This document shows positions 30,142 through 36,307 of a stretch of DNA of 36,307 bases, piece by piece. Location: NCBI GenBank assembly GCA_903859415.1, contig CAIOMN010000070.1:1-36307 (forward strand). Reading direction: 5' to 3'. Position numbers and translations under genes: made by a program. The stretch comes from an uncultured Methylococcaceae bacterium (lineage in GTDB: Bacteria; Pseudomonadota; Gammaproteobacteria; Methylococcales; Methylomonadaceae). The notes beneath the pieces are model-generated. The model was not told the DNA's origin and searched no databases. It saw only the letters and a list, made by a program, of their open reading frames with translations. Positions within the stretch are counted from its first letter, which is position 1; each line of letters begins with the position of its first letter.

Positions 30142-31269
30142 ATGGAAAATCTGCTATCACTCTGGCAAAGTACAGGCATATATAACTTTACTAGCGGTCA
30201 GGCATTTATGATGCTGGTTGGGTTTTTATTACTGTTTCTGGCTATTAAAAAAGGTTTTGAGCCTTTACTGTTATTGCCTATTGGTTTTGGTGCTATTTTA
30301 AGTAATATTCCGGTGGCGGGTATTGCCGAAGAAGGCGGTATATTATATTACTTATATTTCGGCATTAAATTGGGCATTTTTCCTTTACTGATCTTTATGG
30401 GTGTGGGAGCAATGACTGATTTTGGCCCTATGCTGGCCAATCCAAAAACTATGTTATTAGGTGCTGCTGCGCAATTTGGTATCTTTGCTTCGTTATTAGG
30501 TGCTTTAGCCCTTAATGCTATTCCTGGCTTGGAGTTTAGTTTAAGAGATGCCGCCGCTATTGGCATTATCGGTGGAGCTGACGGCCCTACGGCAATTTAT
30601 GTGGCTTCCAAATTAGCGCCGGATCTGTTGGGTGCGATTGCTGTTGCTGCTTATTCTTATATGGCACTGGTACCATTAATTCAGCCACCTATTATGCGTG
30701 CCTTAACGACAGAAGATGAGCGCAAAATTGAAATGCAACAAATGCGTTTCGTAAGCAAAACTGAAAAAATTGTATTTCCATTAATGCTGTTAATTTTATC
30801 TGTTTTGTTATTGCCTTCAGCAACTCCACTGATTGGTATGTTCGCGTTGGGTAACTTGATGAATGCGTGCGGTGTTGTTGACCGATTAAGTCAAACCGCA
30901 CAAAATGAACTAATCAATATCGTGACTATCTTTCTAGGCTTGTCTGTTGGATCAAAGTTGAGTGCACATGCTTTTTTACAATTTCAAACCCTCGGTATTT
31001 TAGCGTTGGGTGCAATCGCTTTTGCTATAGGAACAGCTTCAGGTGTTATTATGGCGAAAATTATGAACCGATTCAGTGATACACCGATTAACCCGTTGAT
31101 TGGAGCTGCTGGAGTTTCTGCCGTACCAATGGCGGCGAGGGTAGCAAACAAGCTAGGCCTAGAAAGTAATCCGCATAACTTTCTTTTAATGCATGCGATG
31201 GGTCCAAATGTTGCGGGAGTTATTGGTTCAGCTGTGGCAGCAGGGGTATTATTAAGTTTAGTGAAATAA
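30142..31269 (+). CDS. oadB: Oxaloacetate decarboxylase beta subunit, Na+ pump
   Basis: OadB decarboxylates carboxybiotin and couples this to Na+ export across the inner membrane. The 375 residues are very hydrophobic, with about nine or more membrane segments. The signature [14 protein letters not shown] holds Asp147, probably the equivalent of the essential Asp203 in Klebsiella. The second conserved stretch is [20 protein letters not shown] near 315. The protein is the shorter family form, lacking some N-terminal residues of the 433-residue Klebsiella version. A possible shared terminator lies downstream. Confidence 0.95.
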   Translation: MENLLSLWQSTGIYNFTSGQAFMMLVGFLLLFLAIKKGFEPLLLLPIGFGAILSNIPVAGIAEEGGILYYLYFGIKLGIFPLLIFMGVGAMTDFGPMLANPKTMLLGAAAQFGIFASLLGALALNAIPGLEFSLRDAAAIGIIGGADGPTAIYVASKLAPDLLGAIAVAAYSYMALVPLIQPPIMRALTTEDERKIEMQQMRFVSKTEKIVFPLMLLILSVLLLPSATPLIGMFALGNLMNACGVVDRLSQTAQNELINIVTIFLGLSVGSKLSAHAFLQFQTLGILALGAIAFAIGTASGVIMAKIMNRFSDTPINPLIGAAGVSAVPMAARVANKLGLESNPHNFLLMHAMGPNVAGVIGSAVAAGVLLSLVK

Positions 31270-31310
31270 TTTTTTTATTTGCCAATAAGTCGATAACATT
31301 ATCAATCACT

Positions 31311-31349
31311 GCAATACCCAGCGCTAATTTATGGATGACCGGGTATTGC
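31311..31349. terminator. Dyad between convergent oadB and nrdJb
   Basis: GCAATACCC (31311-31319) and GGGTATTGC (31341-31349) form a perfect 9-bp stem with a 21-base loop, in the 113-bp gap between converging genes. A short GGATTTTG follows rightward. It may serve as a bidirectional terminator, although neither side has a strong U-tract. Confidence 0.5.
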
Positions 31350-31382
31350 GGATTTTGAACTGTTGAATGGAGCTAAGCTAGA

Positions 31383-32081
31383 TTACCCGCACTTACTATC
31401 GCCACAATTCAAACAAGTCATGCAGCCATCCATTAAGACAAGGGCTTTGGTTTGGCATTTAGCACAGAGTAGAGCCTTAGCTGGAAAGCTACCTGATTCA
31501 TCTAATAATGAAGCATCACTGTGAATCGCTTCAAACTCTTTACGCTTGGCATCCAAGAATTTTTTTTGGTGTGTATCCAGATCATGCGTTTTAAGCATAC
31601 CGATCTTTTTAAGATGCTGTTCGATGGTACAGCCAATTTCAGCGACCAAAGAAGGCATAAACACACCGCCTTTTTTAAAGTAGCCGCCTTTAGGATCAAA
31701 CACAGATTTAAGCTCTTCCACTAAAAAACAGGAATCACCTCCTTTACGAAATACTGCAGATATAACCCGAGTTAATGCCAATACCCATTGGAAATGTTCC
31801 ATATTCTTTGAGTTAATAAAGACTTCGTAAGGACGACGTTCTTCATATTCGGTATCTTCATTCAAAATCATGTCATTGATCGTGATATACAATGCGTGTT
31901 CTGATTGGGGGGTTTTAATTTTGTAAGTGGTGCCATGTAGAATTTCTGGGCGAGCAACATTTTCATGCATGCTTTCCAGGTCAAGCTTTTGCTCTTCAAG
32001 CGTAGCCTGTTCGGAATTGGCTTTTTCTTCGGTGTTAAGTACTTTGTAACTGATAATTTTTTTGTCTATCTTGAATGCCAT
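31383..32081 (-). CDS. nrdJb: Ribonucleotide reductase subunit NrdJb (TSCPD domain and C-terminal redox cysteines)
   Basis: This 232-residue protein matches the C-terminal part of large class II ribonucleotide reductases, separated here as its own gene as in Pseudomonas. The central region (about 60-160) is a TSCPD-type domain with EVFINSKNMEHFQWVLALTR and GCTIEQHLKKIG. The C-terminus carries CAKC, then CMTCLNCGDSKCG, where the last cysteines are expected to re-reduce the active site. Gene order is nrdJa then nrdJb on the same strand with a 76-bp gap. AGGA precedes its ATG. Confidence 0.9.
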   Translation of the reverse strand: MAFKIDKKIISYKVLNTEEKANSEQATLEEQKLDLESMHENVARPEILHGTTYKIKTPQSEHALYITINDMILNEDTEYEERRPYEVFINSKNMEHFQWVLALTRVISAVFRKGGDSCFLVEELKSVFDPKGGYFKKGGVFMPSLVAEIGCTIEQHLKKIGMLKTHDLDTHQKKFLDAKRKEFEAIHSDASLLDESGSFPAKALLCAKCQTKALVLMDGCMTCLNCGDSKCG

Positions 32082-32157
32082 GCTGTTTTGTCCTGATTTA
32101 ATTCGTGTGCCAAGGGATGATCTCTGTAAGTTTGTAAGCTTCCTTAGATACCGACGC

Positions 32158-34308
32158 TTAAAATTTACCGTAGTAGCCTTCTTTTAAGGCATCAAATAAA
32201 TTGGCAGCACTATGAATCTCTCCATCATATTCCACATCTTCATTACCTTTAAGTTCAATCACTGCACCATCATCTAAAGTAAATTGATACGTGGTGTTTT
32301 CTAAATCGGATTCTTTAACTAAAACACCTTGGAAGACTTCTGGGTTAAAGCGGAACGTTGTGCAACCTTTTAGACCTTTGTCATAAGCATATTCGTAGAT
32401 TGACTTAAAATCTTCGTAAGGGAAGTCTGTAGGTACATTAGCCGTTTTGGATATAGAAGAATCTATCCATTTTTGCGCAGCTGCCTGAATGTCGACATGC
32501 TGCTTAGGGGTAACGTCATCAGCCGCTATAAAATAATCCGGCAAAGCATGTTCTGGATTATCACTATAAGGCATTGCATGGCTGTTAATCATTTCCCGGT
32601 AGGCCAAGAGTTCAAAAGAAAACACGTCGATTTTCTCTTTTGATTTTTTACCCGCCCTAATCACATTACGCGAGTAATGATGAGCAAAGCTGGGCTCTAT
32701 GCCATTGCTGGCATTGTTCGCTAAAGATAATGAAATGGTGCCAGTAGGAGCAATAGAGCTGTGATGAGAAAAGCGTGCACCTGTCTCAATGAGTTCGGCC
32801 ACCAGCTCAGGCTCTTCTTTTGCGAGTTGTTGCATGTAACGACTGTATTTTGCGTGTAACAACTTACCTGGCACTTCATCGCCCATTTTATAACCATCAG
32901 CAACCATTTCTGGACGTTTATGGAGCATTTCTCCAGTCACAGTAAAGGTTTGCGTCATGATAGGAGCAGGCCCTTTTTCTTTTGCTAATGATAAAGCAGC
33001 TTTCCAGCCTTCTACCGCCAACACTTTGGTCACTTCTTCAGTAAAGTTAACGGAAGCAGTATCTCCGTATTTCATGCCCAGCATGGTGACGGTTGAGCCT
33101 AAGCCAAGATAGCCCATACCATGTCGGCGTTTACTGATAATCTCTTCACGTTGCTGTGGTAAAGGTAGGCCATTAATCTCAACCACGTTATCCAGCATAC
33201 GGGTAAAGATTTTGATGGTTTTACGGTAGTTTTTCCAATCAAACGTTGCGTCGGGAGTAAAGGGTTTTTTTACAAAACGGGTCAGGTTGATAGAACCTAA
33301 CAAGCAACTACCGTAAGGAGGCAAAGGTTGTTCGCCGCAGGGATTAGTTGCACGGATTTTTTCACAAAACCAGTTGTTATTCATTTCATTCACTTTGTCG
33401 ATCAGAATAAAACCAGGCTCCGCATAATCATAAGTAGAGCTCATGATGATGTCCCAGAGTCGACGTGCAGGAATCGTTTTAGATACTTTGCAAGCGATCA
33501 GACCATCATTATTCACTATATAGTTTTCTTTAATGGGCAGGTCACGCCATATAATCTGCTGGCTGTTGGTCAAATCAAGTTTATCGAGTTTAACTTCTTT
33601 CTCGGTGACTGGAAATGATAAAGGCCAAGGCTGATCAGTTTTGACGGCTTGCATAAATTCAGTCGTAATCAGTAACGAGAGGTTAAATTGTCTTAAGCGA
33701 CCGTTTTCACGTTTGGCACGGATAAACTCAATAACATCGGGATGTCCAATATCAAAAGTAGCCATTTGAGCGCCACGTCTTCCTCCCGCAGAAGAGACGG
33801 TAAAACACATTTTGTCATAAATATCCATAAAGGATAACGGCCCAGAGGTATAAGCACCCGCACCTGAAACGTAAGCATCTTTAGGGCGTAGAGTTGAAAA
33901 TTCATAACCAATGCCACAACCAGCTTTTAGTGTTAAGCCGGCTTCATGAACTTTGCTCAATATGTCATCCATTGAATCTGCAATGGTGCCTGATACCGTA
34001 CAGTTAATGGTTGATGTGGCTGGTTTGTGTTCCAGTGCGCCAGCGTTAGAAATAATTCGACCTGCAGGAATAACGCCTTGACGTAAAGCCCAGAGAAATT
34101 CCTGATAATATTGATCCTGTTTATTACTGCCTTTTTCGACTTGTGACAGGGCTCTAGCAACCCGTTGATAAGTTTCATCAATGGTGTCATCAAGAGCGAT
34201 ACCGTCTTTCGTTTTCAAGCGGTATTTGGTGTCCCAAATATCCATTGAAGCATCTTGAAAAGGGATTTCCGTTACGGTATCGGCTATCACATGAAGTTTT
34301 GCTGGCAT
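32158..34308 (-). CDS. nrdJa: Adenosylcobalamin-dependent ribonucleoside-diphosphate reductase, catalytic subunit NrdJa
   Basis: NrdJ makes deoxyribonucleotides using a B12-generated thiyl radical, with or without oxygen. The 716 residues hold the catalytic triad Asn322, Cys324 and Glu326 in NPCGEQPLPPYGSC. The disulfide pair is Cys103 (STINCTVSG) and Cys335, with spacing identical to the Thermotoga enzyme. Further family motifs are GAGAYTSGPLSFMDIYD and SIAPTGTISLSLANNASNGIEP. The C-terminal Cys tail found in fused enzymes is absent and supplied by nrdJb. An AGGGA ribosome-binding site and two NrdR-like boxes lie upstream. Confidence 0.96.
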   Translation of the reverse strand: MPAKLHVIADTVTEIPFQDASMDIWDTKYRLKTKDGIALDDTIDETYQRVARALSQVEKGSNKQDQYYQEFLWALRQGVIPAGRIISNAGALEHKPATSTINCTVSGTIADSMDDILSKVHEAGLTLKAGCGIGYEFSTLRPKDAYVSGAGAYTSGPLSFMDIYDKMCFTVSSAGGRRGAQMATFDIGHPDVIEFIRAKRENGRLRQFNLSLLITTEFMQAVKTDQPWPLSFPVTEKEVKLDKLDLTNSQQIIWRDLPIKENYIVNNDGLIACKVSKTIPARRLWDIIMSSTYDYAEPGFILIDKVNEMNNNWFCEKIRATNPCGEQPLPPYGSCLLGSINLTRFVKKPFTPDATFDWKNYRKTIKIFTRMLDNVVEINGLPLPQQREEIISKRRHGMGYLGLGSTVTMLGMKYGDTASVNFTEEVTKVLAVEGWKAALSLAKEKGPAPIMTQTFTVTGEMLHKRPEMVADGYKMGDEVPGKLLHAKYSRYMQQLAKEEPELVAELIETGARFSHHSSIAPTGTISLSLANNASNGIEPSFAHHYSRNVIRAGKKSKEKIDVFSFELLAYREMINSHAMPYSDNPEHALPDYFIAADDVTPKQHVDIQAAAQKWIDSSISKTANVPTDFPYEDFKSIYEYAYDKGLKGCTTFRFNPEVFQGVLVKESDLENTTYQFTLDDGAVIELKGNEDVEYDGEIHSAANLFDALKEGYYGKF

Positions 34309-34395
34309 GGGTAAATATCCCTGTGTTTATAGAGTGAAAGTGGAAAATAAACCAAAAATCAGCGCCTTATATTGCTAGGGTGATGTTGGTATTAA

Positions 34396-34411
34396 TATCT
34401 ATATATAGATA
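34396..34411. promoter_or_regulatory. nrdJa: NrdR-box-like palindrome, nrdJa-proximal
   Basis: TATCTATATATAGATA lies within the perfect 20-bp palindrome AATATCTATATATAGATATT (34394-34413). The central ten bases CTATATATAG fit the NrdR consensus core CWATATATWG exactly; the flanks differ from the ACA/TGT consensus. It is centred 31 bp from the second box, toward the nrdJa start. NrdR is the ATP/dATP-sensing repressor of ribonucleotide reductase genes. Confidence 0.7.
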
Positions 34412-34426
34412 TTATTTAAATTGTTG

Positions 34427-34442
34427 GCACAATATATAGTGT
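34427..34442. promoter_or_regulatory. nrdJa: NrdR-box-like palindrome, nrdJa-distal
   Basis: GCACAATATATAGTGT matches the NrdR consensus acaCwAtATaTwGtgt at 15 of 16 positions. The box lies 118 bp upstream of the nrdJa ATG. The pair spacing of 31 bp puts both boxes on the same helix face, as is usual for NrdR sites overlapping promoters. Confidence 0.8.
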
Positions 34443-34747
34443 TTTCTGGAAAATACAATACTAAAAAAAGCACTAAAGAAAAAGCTTTTCTAGGTTCTTG
34501 TTTTTTAAGGGACGAGGTTTAAATTAAATTGGAAAAGAGTAAAATAATCCGCAAGATTTGCTTTTAATGACGGTCTTATGAACGCTTAAATATAAACTTG
34601 CAAACTTATAAAGAAAGGTGTTGCAAGTTAGGCTTATTAAGCACATCCTCTCCGCATTGACAGCAGGATTTAGCTATTAATGAGCATCATGGCGCATGAT
34701 AATAGATGTAAATTGGGTGTCGTGATAATTCGGCTTAGCCAATAATT

Positions 34748-34772
34748 AAAGACCCTTAAAAAGTGGGTCTTT
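34748..34772 (+). promoter_or_regulatory. Hairpin before the COG3671-like gene
   Basis: AAAGACCC (34748-34755) and GGGTCTTT (34765-34772) form a perfect 8-bp stem with a 9-base loop. It resembles a rho-independent terminator, though the T-run beyond the stem is poor. It lies 32 bp before the downstream ATG, so it could be an attenuator-like leader element or the end of a small untranslated transcript. Confidence 0.4.
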
Positions 34773-34804
34773 CTAATAAACAATAAATTGAATAGGTGAT
34801 TATA

Positions 34805-35167
34805 ATGAAAGATTTAACGATTGAGCATTTAGAAGAGGATAAATTGTCAGCCTCTAAAAAGTTGGCTGCAACAGTTTATTTGTGTCAAGCATTGACCTTT
34901 ATGTTGGCTGGATTGCCCTTATTGATCGGTGTAGCAATAAATTTTATTTGGCGTAAAGATGTTGAAGGGACTTGGTTAGCCTCTCATTTCAACTGGCAAA
35001 TTCAAACAACTTGGGTTGCTTTAGCAGGATTTGCCATATCAGGCCTCACTTTTGGTATGGGAATAGGCCTTTTTGTACTCATTATCACAGTGATCTGGAT
35101 GGTCTACAGAATCGTGCTGGGTTGGAATGCGTTGAATGATGACAAGGAGGTCACTGGTAAACAATGA
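34805..35167 (+). CDS. Small multi-helix membrane protein, COG3671/DUF4870-like
   Basis: The 120-residue product has a charged N-terminus (about 1-18) and three predicted membrane segments near 20-42, 62-80 and 82-103. The pattern IGVAINFIWRKDVEGTWLASHFNWQIQT, read in parts, followed by YRIVLGWNALNDDK, resembles the uncharacterised COG3671 membrane family; this is recognition by pattern only. The ATG at 34805 is chosen over a GTG three codons upstream because AGGTG then sits 6 bases before the ATG. It stands alone, divergent from nrdJa. The function is unknown. Confidence 0.8.
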   Translation: MKDLTIEHLEEDKLSASKKLAATVYLCQALTFMLAGLPLLIGVAINFIWRKDVEGTWLASHFNWQIQTTWVALAGFAISGLTFGMGIGLFVLIITVIWMVYRIVLGWNALNDDKEVTGKQ

Positions 35168-35169
35168 GG

Positions 35170-35256
35170 GAGGCTTTCGGTGCTTATGAAAGATAGGTTT
35201 ATAACTGGCCTTATGAGGGGGAGTGGTTTTAGTCACAAAATTGTAGCTAAAGCCTC
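35170..35256. repeat. Long-loop inverted repeat after the COG3671-like gene
   Basis: GAGGCTTT (35170-35177) and AAAGCCTC (35249-35256) are perfect 8-bp arms, partly extended by GGG and CCC with a bulge. They enclose about 71 bases in the 131-bp gap between this gene and the convergent yebC-type gene. A long-loop terminator or a remnant of a small palindromic element are both possible. Confidence 0.35.
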
Positions 35257-35298
35257 TCCCACTTAATGATTTTCTCTTAAGTGTCTTTAGGTGTTTAT

Positions 35299-36015
35299 TT
35301 AATATTCCGCATCATGATAAATGTTTTGAACATCATCCAAATCATTTAGCATATTTAAAAATTTCTCAAACATTTCTACATCTTCACCTCTGATAGGTGT
35401 CGCGCTTCGTGGTAGAAATTGTATTTCGTCGACTTCAAAATCAATATCACCAAAGGCATCGATTAAGGCTTGTTTTGCTTTAAAATATTCTAAGTGTGGA
35501 GTAAAGACCGTGATTTTGCCCTCATCGTTTTCAATATCAGAGACATCCACATCGGCACCCAGTAAAGCTTCAAGCACAGCGTCTTCGTCATTGTTTTTAA
35601 ACCCCAGAATAGCAGAATGGTCAAACATATGGCTGACCACGCCTTGCGTACCGATTTTACACTTTGTTTTTGTAAAGCAGAGGCGGACATCGCCAAAGGT
35701 GCGGTTGGGGTTATCAGTCAAGCAGTCAACGATGACCATGACATTACCTGGGCCATAGCCTTCATAACGTGCAGGAAAAAAGTCTTCACCGCCACCGCCT
35801 TTGGCTTTATCAACAGCTTTGTCAATAACATGCGTTGGGACCTGATCCTTTTTTGCCCGCTCAATCAGTCCTCTTAAAGCAAGGTTGCCTGCCGGGTCAA
35901 CGCCGCCCGCTTTGGCGCAAACATAAATCTCACGACCATACTTACTATAGACCTTCGCCTTGGTATCAGACGTTTTGGCCATTGACTCTTTGCGGTTTTG
36001 ATACGCTCTACCCAT
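35299..36015 (-). CDS. YebC/PmpR family protein, YeeN type
   Basis: The 238 residues begin [21 protein letters not shown], the YeeN-like variant of the YebC head, and contain [20 protein letters not shown] and the GGGGEDF motif near 70-80. Three alpha/beta domains typical of the family follow. YebC proteins have been described as DNA-binding regulators, and newer work on YebC/TACO1 proteins points to a role in translating proline-rich stretches. Which applies here is unknown. GGAG lies 10 bases before the ATG, and a terminator-like hairpin lies 29 bp before the ATG. Confidence 0.92.
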   Translation of the reverse strand: MGRAYQNRKESMAKTSDTKAKVYSKYGREIYVCAKAGGVDPAGNLALRGLIERAKKDQVPTHVIDKAVDKAKGGGGEDFFPARYEGYGPGNVMVIVDCLTDNPNRTFGDVRLCFTKTKCKIGTQGVVSHMFDHSAILGFKNNDEDAVLEALLGADVDVSDIENDEGKITVFTPHLEYFKAKQALIDAFGDIDFEVDEIQFLPRSATPIRGEDVEMFEKFLNMLNDLDDVQNIYHDAEY

Positions 36016-36043
36016 TTGGGTGTAACTCCGTTAATAAATAAAA

Positions 36044-36081
36044 ATTCCCTAATTTTACAGTGAAGTATCACTCTAGGGAAT
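36044..36081 (-). promoter_or_regulatory. Terminator-like hairpin upstream of the yebC-type gene
   Basis: The arms ATTCCCTA (36044-36051) and TAGGGAAT (36074-36081) form a perfect 8-bp stem. Inside it AGTGA (36059-36063) and TCACT (36068-36072) form a second stem with loop AGTA. Read leftward the hairpin is followed by TTTTTATTT, a good U-tract. It is either a terminator for a leftward gene outside the window or an attenuator in the leader of the yebC-type gene. Confidence 0.6.
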
Positions 36082-36194
36082 CTTTTCATTAACATGATGC
36101 TGAGTTGATGTGTGGGTAAGGGATACCGCAGACATTAAAATCCCGTCATAATGGTGGATATTGCGAATAACCCAGACCAACAGAGATTAAAGAA

Positions 36195-36307
36195 GTGATA
36201 GCCCCGTCAATCCCATTTACAGAAGAGCTTTCCGAATTGATCACCCGCTTGGTGAAACAAATTCCCAACGAATATCGACGTCAGGCGATGGGTGATGTTG
36301 TGCAAAC
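36195..36307 (+). CDS. Start of an unidentified ORF cut by the window edge
   Basis: From a GTG at 36195 the frame stays open to the end of the window, giving about 37 residues starting MIAPSIPFTEELSELITRLV. The frame is closed upstream by a stop at 36168. Amphipathic, charged residues and the absence of stops look like a real coding start, but no family is recognised, there is only AAAGAA as a weak ribosome-binding site, and the open stretch is short. It may be the first part of a gene, or a remnant. Confidence 0.35.
   Translation, partial: MIAPSIPFTEELSELITRLVKQIPNEYRRQAMGDVVQ

Larger units (their letters stand above)
34309..34804. other. Intergenic region between divergent nrdJa and the COG3671-like gene
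   Basis: About 496 bp contain no supported gene. The left part, nearest nrdJa, holds two NrdR-box-like palindromes. The right part holds an 8-bp stem (34748-34772). The remainder (about 34443-34740) is AT-rich with no obvious structure. I looked for a B12 box or a cobalamin riboswitch on the nrdJa strand and saw none. Confidence 0.6.

Noticed and set aside
34309-34500. Cobalamin riboswitch upstream of nrdJa
   Set aside because: It was expected for a B12-dependent enzyme, but no B12-box-like sequence or long structured leader is visible on the nrdJa strand. The region is AT-rich and holds NrdR-like boxes instead.

Overview
This window is a conserved core-genome segment of a gammaproteobacterium. 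The evidence is the gene orders rlmN-pilW-hisS-yfgM-bamB-der and tgt-yajC-secD-secF, an Azotobacter-type seven-iron ferredoxin, a Pseudomonas-like split class II ribonucleotide reductase (NrdJa/NrdJb) and a YeeN-type YebC protein. Base composition is AT-rich by eye, especially in the ribosomal half. A low-GC Methylococcales-type methanotroph or a relative would fit, but no methanotrophy gene is present, so genus-level placement is a guess.

Layout. Positions 1-14558 hold the end of tuf followed by the fused S10, spc and alpha ribosomal-protein clusters in canonical order. These are rpsJ-rplC-rplD-rplW-rplB-rpsS-rplV-rpsC-rplP-rpmC-rpsQ, then rplN-rplX-rplE-rpsN-rpsH-rplF-rplR-rpsE-rpmD-rplO-secY-rpmJ, then rpsM-rpsK-rpsD-rpoA-rplQ. 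A strong rho-independent terminator follows. Only 5 bp separate tuf and rpsJ, so there is no room for an E. coli-type S10 leader. A good extended -10 promoter lies just before rpsM.

Positions 14600-15750 are mostly non-coding, apart from a leftward fdxA. They include a GC-richer patch with a near-perfect 20-bp dyad. From 15751 rightward come tgt, yajC, secD, secF (queuosine tRNA modification and the Sec accessory complex), ndk, rlmN, pilW, hisS, yfgM, bamB, der and tpx. This run combines nucleotide balance, rRNA/tRNA modification, type IV pilus assembly, histidyl-tRNA charging and outer-membrane and ribosome assembly. Next is oadG-oadA-oadB, encoding a membrane-bound, biotin-dependent, Na+-pumping oxaloacetate decarboxylase.

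The right end carries leftward nrdJa-nrdJb (B12-dependent ribonucleotide reductase), preceded by two NrdR-box-like palindromes centred exactly 31 bp apart. It also has a small COG3671-like membrane protein, a leftward YebC/YeeN-type gene and the first codons of an unidentified rightward ORF cut by the window edge.

No CRISPR array, tRNA, rRNA, insertion sequence, prophage or defence system was recognised. I do not see a clearly novel multi-gene system. The most interesting signals are regulatory: the tandem NrdR boxes, a hairpin enclosing the rpsM Shine-Dalgarno, a terminator-like hairpin before the yebC-type gene, direct repeats before oadG, and palindromic intergenic elements.
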